Translations under genes and position numbers: made by a program
Part shown: positions 8,152-15,114 of the stretch, piece by piece
Layout: the number at the start of each line of letters is the position of its first letter
How positions within the stretch are numbered: position 1 is the stretch's first letter
Notes under the pieces: generated by a model
Databases searched by the model: none
What the model was told of the DNA's origin: nothing
What the model saw: the letters and a program-made list of their open reading frames with translations, nothing else
Source of the DNA: Streptomyces sp. TLI_171
Lineage (GTDB): Bacteria; Actinomycetota; Actinomycetes; Streptomycetales; Streptomycetaceae
Direction: 5' to 3'
Length of the DNA: 64,000 nt
Assembly (NCBI RefSeq): GCF_003610255.1
Contig: NZ_RAPS01000001.1
Location: 4,464,001 to 4,528,000 of the forward strand

Positions 8152-8961
8152 TCAGGAGCGGCGCGGATCGCGGTCCGCCGCCGATTCCGCCGACGGCAGC
8201 GGCGGCAGCGGCGGGGCCAGCACCCGCTGCACCCGCGGCCTGATCCGCTGCCGCAGCAGCCGGGCGTCCCGGCCCAGCCGGCCGGGAAGCCACAGCTCCA
8301 CCGCCAGGGTCACCCCGGTCAGCACGACGGCCGCGGCCAGCCAGGCCGCCAGCACGTCGCTCGGCCAGTGCACGCCCAGCGCGATCCTGGTCCAGCCGAC
8401 GCCCAGCACCGTCACCGCCGCCGCGGTGCCCGCCACCGCCCGCACCGGCCGGTCGGCCCGCGGCCACACCAGTGCCAGCAGCGCCCCGCAGGCCACCGCG
8501 GAGGCGATCGCGTGTCCGGACGGGAAGGCTGCGCCGGAGCCGATCGCCACCGGGTCGCCGAAGTGCGGGCGGGCGCGGCCGATCAGCTGCCGACCCGCCG
8601 AGCTGACCAGCCAGGCCACCAGCGCCTGCGCCGCCAGCCAGCCCGCCAGCACCCGGGCGCCCAGCGTCCACAGCCACAGCGCGACCACGCCGAGCAGCGT
8701 CCGCATCACCCACGGCGCGCCCAGGTCGGCCAGCGTCTGCATGGCCGCCGTCCACACCGGGTGCCGCAGCGAGTAGCGGTGCAGCGCGGCCACCCAGCCC
8801 TGGTCGAGCCGGGCCAGCGGCGCCCAGCCCGTCCGCACCAGCACCAGCAGCACCGCGAACAGGGCCGCACCCGACAGCGCGATCCAGGCACAACGGAGCA
8901 CCCTGCGGCGTTGAACCGGAGAGCGGACCGCGCGCGGGCGGAGGTCGTCGGGCTGGTGCAT
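8152..8961 (-). CDS. PAP2-family membrane phosphatase
   Basis: 269 residues from the ATG at 8961, which has GGAAGG about 7 bases upstream; the frame extends further but lacks coding character. It has about six hydrophobic helices and the three PAP2 phosphatase motifs: RQLIGRARPHF, PSGHA, and TRIALGVHWPSD, the last with the catalytic His. Family enzymes remove phosphate from lipid phosphates such as phosphatidic acid or undecaprenyl pyrophosphate at the membrane. Exact substrate cannot be told. It lies divergent to hrdD and upstream of murJ on the same strand, so a role in envelope lipid carrier recycling is possible but inferred. Confidence 0.88.
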   Translation of the reverse strand: MHQPDDLRPRAVRSPVQRRRVLRCAWIALSGAALFAVLLVLVRTGWAPLARLDQGWVAALHRYSLRHPVWTAAMQTLADLGAPWVMRTLLGVVALWLWTLGARVLAGWLAAQALVAWLVSSAGRQLIGRARPHFGDPVAIGSGAAFPSGHAIASAVACGALLALVWPRADRPVRAVAGTAAAVTVLGVGWTRIALGVHWPSDVLAAWLAAAVVLTGVTLAVELWLPGRLGRDARLLRQRIRPRVQRVLAPPLPPLPSAESAADRDPRRS

Positions 8962-9250
8962 GACAGACACCTTCCCAGCGGCAGGAGGCGAACCGGCTGT
9001 GCGGCGATAGCGATTCCGCATCGGTTGTGCGGACGTGCCGCGAAGGCCCCGCACCGATTCGGTGGCCGCCGGTGGACGCGCGGTGTGCGGATCGCGTCAC
9101 GCTCCGTGTAACGGCCGGATGAAATTCGGCAGCATACTGCATGGTCATCGGAAAACTGAGCCACTTGGGAATGTTGTCCGATTTCTGTGCGTTGGATCGT
9201 TACGTGTGAGCCACGAACGGCCCACACGCAGCGTCAGTGAGGGAGCAAGC

Positions 9251-10222
9251 ATGGCCACCCGTGCCGTCGTACGCGACAGGGCCGATCGGACTCGCACCGC
9301 CCGCCCGACCAATCTCGAAGCCGACCGCGACCTGGTCGGCATGTACCTCGACGAGATCGCCAGGACGCCCCTGCTCGACGCCGCCGAGGAAGTCGAGCTG
9401 TCCCTGCGCATCGAAGCCGGGGTCTTCGCCCAGCACCTGCTCGACGAGGGCGAGCGGCGCGAGGGCGTCAGCACCGAGGAACTCCGGGCCGTGGCGGACG
9501 ACGCCGAGCGCGCCAAGGACGTCTTCATCCGCTCCAACCTGCGCCTGGTCGTGGCGGTCGCCCGCCGCTACCCGCGCAGCGGCCTCCCGCTGCTCGACCT
9601 GATCCAGGAGGGCAACGCCGGCCTGGTCCGCGCGGTGGAGAAGTTCGACTACTCGAAGGGCTTCAAGTTCTCCACCTACGCGACGTGGTGGATCCGCCAG
9701 GCGATCACCCGGTCCATCGCCGACCAGTCCCGCACCATCCGGCTGCCCGTGCACCTGGTCGAGGAGCTCGGCCGGATCCGCCGGGTCCAGCGCGAGAAGG
9801 CCAAGGAGCTCGGCCGCGAGCCGGAGCCCGCGGAGATCGCGGCGGAGCTGGACACCAACGAGCAGCGCGTGAAGGACGTGCTGGACTGGGCGCGCGACCC
9901 GGTCAGCCTCAACATGTCGGTCGACGACGAGGGCGAGACCCAGTTCGGAGACCTGGTGGAGGACACCGGCGCGGTCTCCCCGGAGGACGCGGTCATGGTG
10001 ATGCTGCGCCGCGAGGAGCTCGACGACCTGATAGGGCGGCTCGACGACCGCACCGCCTCGATCATCCGCAGCCGCTACGGCATGGAGGACGGCCGGGAGC
10101 GCACCCTCACCGAGGTCGGCAAGCAGCACGGCCTGACCAGGGAGCGGATCCGGCAGATCGAGAAGCACGCCCTGGCGGAGCTGAAGAAGATCGCCGACCA
10201 CGCCGGCTTCGAGGCGGCGTAG
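9251..10222 (+). CDS. hrdD: Group 2 RNA polymerase sigma factor, HrdD-like
   Basis: 323 residues, with ATG after GGGAG. It starts MATRAVVRDR and soon reaches region 1.2 (DRDLVGMYLDEIARTPLLDAAEEVELS), matching my recollection of Streptomyces HrdD. Region 2 has RSNLRLVVAVARRYPRSGLPLLDLIQEGNAGL and FKFSTYATWWIRQAI; region 4.2 has TLTEVGKQHGLTRERIRQIEKHALAELK. It lacks the long acidic N-terminus of the principal factor HrdB. Group 2 sigma factors are non-essential and often stress-controlled. The 289 bp upstream (8962-9250) hold no other gene; a GGAAT-N-CGTTGG arrangement at about 9170-9200 faintly resembles an ECF-type promoter but is not convincing. Confidence 0.85.
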   Translation: MATRAVVRDRADRTRTARPTNLEADRDLVGMYLDEIARTPLLDAAEEVELSLRIEAGVFAQHLLDEGERREGVSTEELRAVADDAERAKDVFIRSNLRLVVAVARRYPRSGLPLLDLIQEGNAGLVRAVEKFDYSKGFKFSTYATWWIRQAITRSIADQSRTIRLPVHLVEELGRIRRVQREKAKELGREPEPAEIAAELDTNEQRVKDVLDWARDPVSLNMSVDDEGETQFGDLVEDTGAVSPEDAVMVMLRREELDDLIGRLDDRTASIIRSRYGMEDGRERTLTEVGKQHGLTRERIRQIEKHALAELKKIADHAGFEAA

Positions 10223-10237
10223 TGCGGGCAGGAGCGG

Positions 10238-10267
10238 CCCCGGGCGCCGTCGGCGGGGCGCCCGGGG
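10238..10267. terminator. Stem-loop after hrdD
   Basis: 11-bp perfect arms (10238-10248 and 10257-10267) around an 8-base loop, 15 bp after the hrdD stop. Confidence 0.7.
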
Positions 10268-10284
10268 GTCCTACAGTGAGTGGC

Positions 10285-10515
10285 ATGGCAGAGCATGACG
10301 AGAAGAAGCCCGTGCCCCGACTGGTCTTCAAGGACCCGTTCGAGCAGCAGACCTCCGACGACACCGACCGCGGGTGGGGCGAGTCGGCGGGGAGCGGGGG
10401 CTGGACTGGTACCGCAGCCAGCGGCCCCCGCACCACGGGGAGAAGTGAACCGACCGGCAGCGGCCGCGGAGCGGCGGACCTCAGCGGCGGACGAGCGCGT
10501 CGCGGATCTCGGTGA
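10285..10515 (+). CDS. Small conserved hydrophilic protein, probable C-terminal frameshift
   Basis: As read, 76 residues starting MAEHDEKKPVPRLVFKDPFEQQ, an N-terminus I recognise from a short uncharacterised Streptomyces protein family. After DTDRGWGE the frame turns into low-complexity Gly/Thr/Arg sequence and overlaps the convergent mscL gene by 35 bp. If the G-run at 10396-10400 had one more G, the protein would instead end LDWYRSQRPPHHGEK at 10448 (about 54 residues), clear of mscL and closer to the PPHH-ending tail expected of the family. So this is either a real frameshift or a homopolymer sequencing error. Function unknown. Confidence 0.55.
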   Translation: MAEHDEKKPVPRLVFKDPFEQQTSDDTDRGWGESAGSGGWTGTAASGPRTTGRSEPTGSGRGAADLSGGRARRGSR

Positions 10516-10894
10516 GCAGCTCGACCTCCTTCGCCTCGGCCTCCAGGGCCTCCTCCTCCGGTGACTTGCGCTTCTTCATGAAGTGGTTCATCGGCAGGAT
10601 CAGCAGGAAGTACACGACGGCCGCGGTGATCAGGAAGCTGAGCGCGGCACTGAGCACCGAGCCCCACAGGATGAAGATGCCGGACGTGACGTTCCCGGCG
10701 GCGTCGACCGTGCACGGCCCCTTGAGGCAGGAGCTGTAGGACGCCAGGTCCTTGGTGCCGAACAGGCCGACCAGCGGGTTGATCACGCCCTTGACGAACG
10801 CGTTGACGACGCCGGTGAAGGCGGCGCCGATGACGACGGCGACGGCCAGGTCCACCACGTTGCCGCGGAGCAGGAATTCCTTGAAGCCTTTCAT
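10481..10894 (-). CDS. mscL: Large-conductance mechanosensitive channel MscL
   Basis: 137 residues; ATG at 10894 gives the usual MKGFKEFLLRGNVVDLAVAVVIGAAFTGVVNAFVKGVINPLVG start, the first transmembrane helix of the family. The second helix (FLITAAVVYFLLILPMNHFM) and a charged C-terminal helix (RKSPEEEALEAEAKEVELLTEIRDAL) follow. MscL forms a homopentameric pore that opens under membrane tension to release solutes during hypo-osmotic shock. The periplasmic loop contains a Cys pair (SSCLKGPCTV). It is 42 bp downstream of the next gene on the same strand. Confidence 0.95.
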   Translation of the reverse strand: MKGFKEFLLRGNVVDLAVAVVIGAAFTGVVNAFVKGVINPLVGLFGTKDLASYSSCLKGPCTVDAAGNVTSGIFILWGSVLSAALSFLITAAVVYFLLILPMNHFMKKRKSPEEEALEAEAKEVELLTEIRDALVRR

Positions 10895-10936
10895 GCCGCG
10901 TCGAACGGCCGCCGCCCGCAAAGGTCACGGGTGAAT

Positions 10937-11203
10937 TCACGGCCCTCCGGTTGACGTGCGGGGGCATTCGGCGCCGCCCGGGGACGGCCCGGCGAGCGGC
11001 GGCGGGGCCGGGCGCAGCGGGCCCGAGGTGAGGGCGGCGGCCAGCGCCAGCGAGGCGACGGCGAGCAGGCCCGGCCGGCGGCGGACGGCGTGGCGCAAGC
11101 GGTGGCGGCCCCGCGCGGTGCCGCGGATCGGCGGGAAATCGGGGACTTCGCGCCGCGGCGGGACGAGCGCGGCGGGCAGCGGGGGAAGCACGAAGGCGGT
11201 CAT
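10937..11203 (-). CDS. Short membrane-anchored hypothetical protein, possibly truncated SAF/CpaB-like
   Basis: 88 residues from an ATG with GGAAGGG upstream. The protein has a Pro-rich N-terminus (AFVLPPLPAALVPPRREVPDFPPI), an arginine-rich stretch, one hydrophobic helix (PGLLAVASLALAAALTSG) and a short Pro/Gly-rich tail. The N-terminal half recalls actinobacterial SAF-domain (RcpC/CpaB-like) proteins found upstream of mscL in related genomes, but no SAF domain follows the helix. It may be a shortened remnant. The family link is from memory and weak. Confidence 0.45.
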   Translation of the reverse strand: MTAFVLPPLPAALVPPRREVPDFPPIRGTARGRHRLRHAVRRRPGLLAVASLALAAALTSGPLRPAPPPLAGPSPGGAECPRTSTGGP

Positions 11204-11289
11204 GGCGGCGGGCCCTTCCGGCGGGAGGCGCGGCCCCGGGCGGGGCCGTGGCAGCCATCCTGCGGCCCGGTCCGGGCGGGCCCGCGCGG

Positions 11290-11327
11290 TTGTCCCCACC
11301 CTGTGGACAACCCGCCCCTGTGGACAA
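11290..11327. promoter_or_regulatory. Cluster of three DnaA boxes
   Basis: TTGTCCCCA at 11290-11298 (one mismatch), and TGTGGACAA at 11302-11310 and again at 11319-11327, the reverse complement of the Streptomyces DnaA-box consensus TTGTCCACA. All lie in 38 bp of non-coding DNA between the hypothetical gene start and the FmdB terminator. No oriC neighbours (dnaA, dnaN) are present, so this is an extra-origin DnaA-binding cluster. Confidence 0.7.
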
Positions 11328-11429
11328 CCGACCTCACCCGCGCGGGTGAACCGCTCCGCCGTTCGGCAGCGCACCCGCGACCGTCGCGCCCCACCGTCCG
11401 AAGGAACCCGCGTAACCCGGTGGGAACGC

Positions 11430-11461
11430 CGAAGCCCCGGTCCGTGCGGACCGGGGCTTCG
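11430..11461. terminator. Stem-loop after FmdB gene
   Basis: 15-bp perfect arms (11430-11444 and 11447-11461), 12 bp beyond the stop of the minus-strand FmdB gene. Confidence 0.75.
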
Positions 11462-11473
11462 CGGGAAGCGGGA

Positions 11474-11776
11474 TCAGCTCGCGGCGGGCGCGGAGCTGGT
11501 GCTGGAGCTCGTCGAGGAACCGGACGAGCCGGCCGACGAGGAGCTCGACGGAGCGGTGGAGGTCGAGGTCGACGAGGAGCTCACCGAGCTGCTGGAGCTG
11601 GAGCGGCTGTCGGTGCGGTAGAAGCCGGAGCCCTTGAAGACCACGCCCACGGCCGAGAAGACCTTGCGGAGCTTCCCCTGGCAGTCGGGGCACGTGGTCA
11701 GCGCGTCGTCGCTGAACTTCTGCACCGCCTCGAGGCCGTTGCCGCACTCGGTGCACTGGTACTGGTACGTGGGCAC
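11474..11776 (-). CDS. FmdB-family zinc-ribbon protein
   Basis: 100 residues. The first 52 form the small zinc ribbon MPTYQYQCTECGNGLEAVQKFSDD...CPDCQGKLRKVF with two CxxC pairs that bind zinc. The remaining ~45 residues are almost entirely Ser, with Thr, Ala, Gly and Pro (residues ~58-100). FmdB-type proteins are called putative regulators but have no established function. The start is fixed by the conserved MPTYQY. This gene is a stable neighbour of mscL in Streptomyces chromosomes as I recall. The serine tail is low complexity and may be disordered. Confidence 0.85.
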   Translation of the reverse strand: MPTYQYQCTECGNGLEAVQKFSDDALTTCPDCQGKLRKVFSAVGVVFKGSGFYRTDSRSSSSSSVSSSSTSTSTAPSSSSSAGSSGSSTSSSTSSAPAAS

Positions 11777-11870
11777 TTTCCGCTTCCTCCTGCACTCCCC
11801 CTGGCACTCTCACGCTATGAGTGCTAACGACGGTCCATGATGCGGCATTCCGCTGGTGGAGTCCAGCGGC

Positions 11871-13169
11871 TCAGCCGTGGCGGGCGGCTCCGGCGAGCGG
11901 TTCGCGGACGTCGGCGCCTCCCCGAGCCACGGTACGGGTCGCCGGGGCCGGAGCGAGCAGCAGGCGGCGCATCGTGACGAGCGCCACCAGGCCGAGGCCG
12001 GAGCCGAGCAGTGCGACGGTGAAGCCGAGCGAGGGGCCGGAGCGGTCGATCAGCTGCCCGGCGGCGGTGGAGCCGAGGGCCAGGCCGAGGCCGATCGCGC
12101 CGGTGAGCCAGGTGAACGCCTCGGTCTTGGCGCCGTTGTCGACCAGGGACTCCACCAGGGTGTAGCCGGTGATCAGGGTGGGCGCGATGGCCAGGCCGCA
12201 GAACAGGCCGGCCACGGCCAGCGCGACCAGGTTGGGCATCGCCCACAGGGTGGAGCAGCCGAGCACCAGCAGGGTGTAGCAGGCGACCATCCGCTGCCGG
12301 GCGGAGGAGCGCCACCGGATCAGGCCGTACAGCACGCCGGCGGCCATCGAGCCGGCCGCGAACAGGCCGTAGACCAGGCCGCTGAGCCCGCCGGCGCCGG
12401 CGTCCTCGGCGAACGCGGTGATGGAGACCTGGAGGGTGCCGAAGACGGTGCCGAGGCCGAGGAAGGCGCCGGCCAGCAGGCGGACGCCGGGGGAGGCCAG
12501 GGCGGAGGCGCGGCGCTCGCCGGGGGCGGCGGGGCCGGTGGGCGCGGGGGCGGTGTCGCGGCGGGCGGCGAAGGCGAGGCCGCCGAGCAGGGTCAGGGTG
12601 GCCTCGGCGGTGAGGCCGGCGGACGGGTTCACCAGGGTGGCGATGCCGGTGGCCAGCATCGGGCCGACCACGAAGGTGAACTCGTCGGTGACGGACTCGA
12701 AGGCGAAGGCGGTGTTCATCAGGGTCGGGCGCTCGCCGAGGCGGTGCACCCAGCGGGCCCGGACCATCGCGCCGACCTGCGGCACGGCGGCGCCGGCCGG
12801 GGCGGCGGCCAGGTACAGCGTCCAGTCGGGGGCGTCGCCGCGGGCCAGCAGGATCAGCGCGGCGACCGCGCAGGCGTGCACGATCACGGCGGGGACCAGC
12901 ACCGCGGCCTGGCCGTGGCGGTCGGCGAGCCGGCCGGTCTGCGGCCCGATCAGGGCCTGCGCGACGGCGGCGACCGCGGCGACCGAGCCGGCCAGGCCGT
13001 AGGAGCCGGTGGTGTCGTGGACCAGCAGCACGATGCCCAGGCTGAGCATGGCGTACGGCAGTCGGGCCACCAGGGCGGGGAACAGGAAGGTCCAGGCGCC
13101 GGGGGTGCGCAGCAGCGCCCCGTAGCCGGTGGGGGAGGTGGTGTCGTCGACCGGTCGGCGGGCCGCCAC
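11871..13169 (-). CDS. MFS transporter, 12-TM type
   Basis: 432 residues from a GTG at 13169. It has about twelve hydrophobic helices in two halves, with an MFS motif A-like loop GPQTGRLADRHGQAA between helices 2 and 3 and a central loop RRDTAPAPTGPAAPGERRASALASP. It is a member of the small-molecule exporter-like MFS proteins common in actinobacteria. Substrate cannot be inferred; no drug-specific neighbour is present. A 209-bp non-coding stretch separates it from the antiporter gene upstream. Confidence 0.85.
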   Translation of the reverse strand: MAARRPVDDTTSPTGYGALLRTPGAWTFLFPALVARLPYAMLSLGIVLLVHDTTGSYGLAGSVAAVAAVAQALIGPQTGRLADRHGQAAVLVPAVIVHACAVAALILLARGDAPDWTLYLAAAPAGAAVPQVGAMVRARWVHRLGERPTLMNTAFAFESVTDEFTFVVGPMLATGIATLVNPSAGLTAEATLTLLGGLAFAARRDTAPAPTGPAAPGERRASALASPGVRLLAGAFLGLGTVFGTLQVSITAFAEDAGAGGLSGLVYGLFAAGSMAAGVLYGLIRWRSSARQRMVACYTLLVLGCSTLWAMPNLVALAVAGLFCGLAIAPTLITGYTLVESLVDNGAKTEAFTWLTGAIGLGLALGSTAAGQLIDRSGPSLGFTVALLGSGLGLVALVTMRRLLLAPAPATRTVARGGADVREPLAGAARHG

Positions 13170-13330
13170 GGTCGGTCCTCTCTGCTGCCTGGTAGCGCGG
13201 GACCGCGGTCGCGGATGGGACCGGTCCGGCGCCGAGAGTCGTCCTCTCGCGCGTCGACCGGGGTTGTTACCTGGGCCCCCGGGCGGTTGCGCCGCGGGGC
13301 CCGGCCGCCGAGCGGTCGCGCCGACTCTGC

Positions 13331-13366
13331 ATCAGGCAGATACGGAAAAATCTGATGTTCTGCCTT
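13331..13366. terminator. AT-rich nested inverted repeat after antiporter gene
   Basis: Nested short repeats (ATCAG at 13331 with CTGAT at 13352; GGCAGA at 13335 with TCTGCC at 13359) with an A-run on the plus strand, i.e. a T-run when read in the direction of the minus-strand antiporter gene. The position, 13 bp past that stop, fits a terminator or a promoter-proximal element of the MFS gene. Confidence 0.4.
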
Positions 13367-13378
13367 CAGCTTAGCCGC

Positions 13379-14899
13379 TCAGCGCGTCTTCTTCCTGGAA
13401 ATGGAAGGCGAACGCTCGTCGGTGTGCAGCCAGCCGGCGAGTTTGCCGCCCTGGTCGACGGCGCGCAGCCGGCGCTCGGCGGCCTCGGAGACCTCGTCGG
13501 TGGTGACCACCAGCAGCTCGTCGCCCTCGCGCAGCACCGTGATCCGGTCGGGCACGAAGCTGGAGCCCTCGCGGACCACCAGGGTGACGGCCGCGCCCTT
13601 GGGCAGGCGCAGTTCGGACACCTCGACGCCGGACATCCGGGAGCCGGGGGCGAGCTGCACGGACAGCAGGTGGCCGTGCAGCTTCTCCAGCGGGGCGGAC
13701 TCGATGCCGAGGTCGGTGCCGAGGTCGCCCTCGCCGATCCGCAGCCACCTGGCGACCATCGGCAGGGTGGGGCCCTGGAGCAGGGTGAAGACGACCACCA
13801 GGATGAACACCACGTTGAACAGCTGCTGGGCGTCGGTCGCGCCGGACACCAGCGGGATGGTGGCGAGCACGATCGGCACCGCGCCGCGCAGCCCGGCCCA
13901 GGACAGCAGGGCCTGCTCGCGCCAGGGGACCCGGAACGCGGTCAGCGAGACCAGCACGGAGGCCGGCCGGGCCAGGAACACCAGCACCGCGCCGGCCACC
14001 AGGCCGGGCACCACGGCCGCACCCATGCTCGCGGGGGTGACCAGCAGGCCGAGCACCACGAACATGCCGATCTGGCCGATCCAGGCCAGGCCGTCGGCGA
14101 AGCCGCGCACCGCGGGGCCGTGCGGCAGCTTGGAGTTCCCGAGGATCACCGAGGCGATGTACGCGGCCAGGAAGCCGGAGGCGTGCAGCAGCGCGCCGCC
14201 CGCGTAGGCGAGCACGATCAGCGCCAGCACGGCGATCGGGTACAGGCCGGAGGAGGGCAGGGCGACCCGGCGCACCGCGTAGGCGCCGAGCCGGCCGACC
14301 GTCCAGCCGACGGCCGCGCCGATGGCCAGCTCGACCACGATGGTGCCGACCAGCACGTACCAGGGGTCGAGTTCGCCGGCGGTGGCGAAGGCGACCACCA
14401 GGATCACCACGGGCGCGTCGTTGAAGCCGGACTCGGCCTCCAGCAGGCCGGTGAGGCGCTTGGGCAGCGGGACCATCCGCAGCACCGAGAAGACCGCGGC
14501 GGCGTCGGTGGAGGAGACGATCGCGCCGAGCAGCAGCGCGGTGCGCCACTCCAGGCCGACCAGCCAGTGCGCGCCGGCGGCGGTGACGAACACCGAGACG
14601 GCGACGCCGACGGTGGCGAGCACCGCGGCGGCCGGGACCACCGGCCTGATCGCCTGCCAGCTGGTCTTGAGTCCGCCCTCGGCGAGGATGACCACCAGAG
14701 CCGCGTAGCCCAGGACCTGGGTGAGTTCGGCGTTGTTGAAGCTTATGCCGATGCCGTTCTGGCCGAGGGCGACGCCGATGCCGAGGTAGATCAGCAGCGA
14801 GGGCAGCCCCGACCGGGTGGAGATCCGCACCGCCACGACGGCGAACAGCAGGATCACGGCGGACTCGAGGAGCAGGGTGTTCAGGTGGTCAACGGTCAC
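13379..14899 (-). CDS. CPA1-type K+(Na+)/H+ antiporter with TrkA-C domain
   Basis: 506 residues from a GTG. Residues 1-390 are a multi-helix Na+/H+ exchanger domain with the CPA1 signature blocks GAIVSSTDAAAVFSVLR and LLEAESGFNDAPVVIL (ion-binding Asp), and SWAGLRGAVPIVLA. A TrkA-C (RCK-C) regulatory domain follows (SVQLAPGSRMSGVEVSELRLPKGAAVTLVVREG...EGDELLVVTTDE). This matches NhaP2/CvrA-like potassium/proton antiporters, which use the proton gradient to export monovalent cations. It ends in a basic tail. Confidence 0.9.
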   Translation of the reverse strand: MTVDHLNTLLLESAVILLFAVVAVRISTRSGLPSLLIYLGIGVALGQNGIGISFNNAELTQVLGYAALVVILAEGGLKTSWQAIRPVVPAAAVLATVGVAVSVFVTAAGAHWLVGLEWRTALLLGAIVSSTDAAAVFSVLRMVPLPKRLTGLLEAESGFNDAPVVILVVAFATAGELDPWYVLVGTIVVELAIGAAVGWTVGRLGAYAVRRVALPSSGLYPIAVLALIVLAYAGGALLHASGFLAAYIASVILGNSKLPHGPAVRGFADGLAWIGQIGMFVVLGLLVTPASMGAAVVPGLVAGAVLVFLARPASVLVSLTAFRVPWREQALLSWAGLRGAVPIVLATIPLVSGATDAQQLFNVVFILVVVFTLLQGPTLPMVARWLRIGEGDLGTDLGIESAPLEKLHGHLLSVQLAPGSRMSGVEVSELRLPKGAAVTLVVREGSSFVPDRITVLREGDELLVVTTDEVSEAAERRLRAVDQGGKLAGWLHTDERSPSISRKKTR

Positions 14900-15114
14900 G
14901 CAGGGGCACCTCGGGCAGGGGAAGGGGCTGCTGACGGATCGTTACTCAGTCTAACATTTTACTTGATCTTTACGCTAGTCCCGTCTTTCACCTGCGGCGG
15001 GTAGGGTCCCACCGGCACCGTCGACCCACCGCCGGTGTCCCCCGTGCACGGCTGCCCGGGCCGTCGCCCTAATGTGGTGACCTGTCACGGCCGCACCCTC
15101 AAACAAGGACTCGG

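Noticed and set aside
11290..11327. Chromosomal oriC
   Set aside because: Only three boxes and no dnaA/dnaN/parAB neighbours; a Streptomyces oriC has many more boxes.
13331..13366. ATCAG/TCTGAT words as a further cluster operator
   Set aside because: Half-sites are 20 bp apart rather than 2 and the site is 20 kb from the cluster; it looks like part of a terminator.
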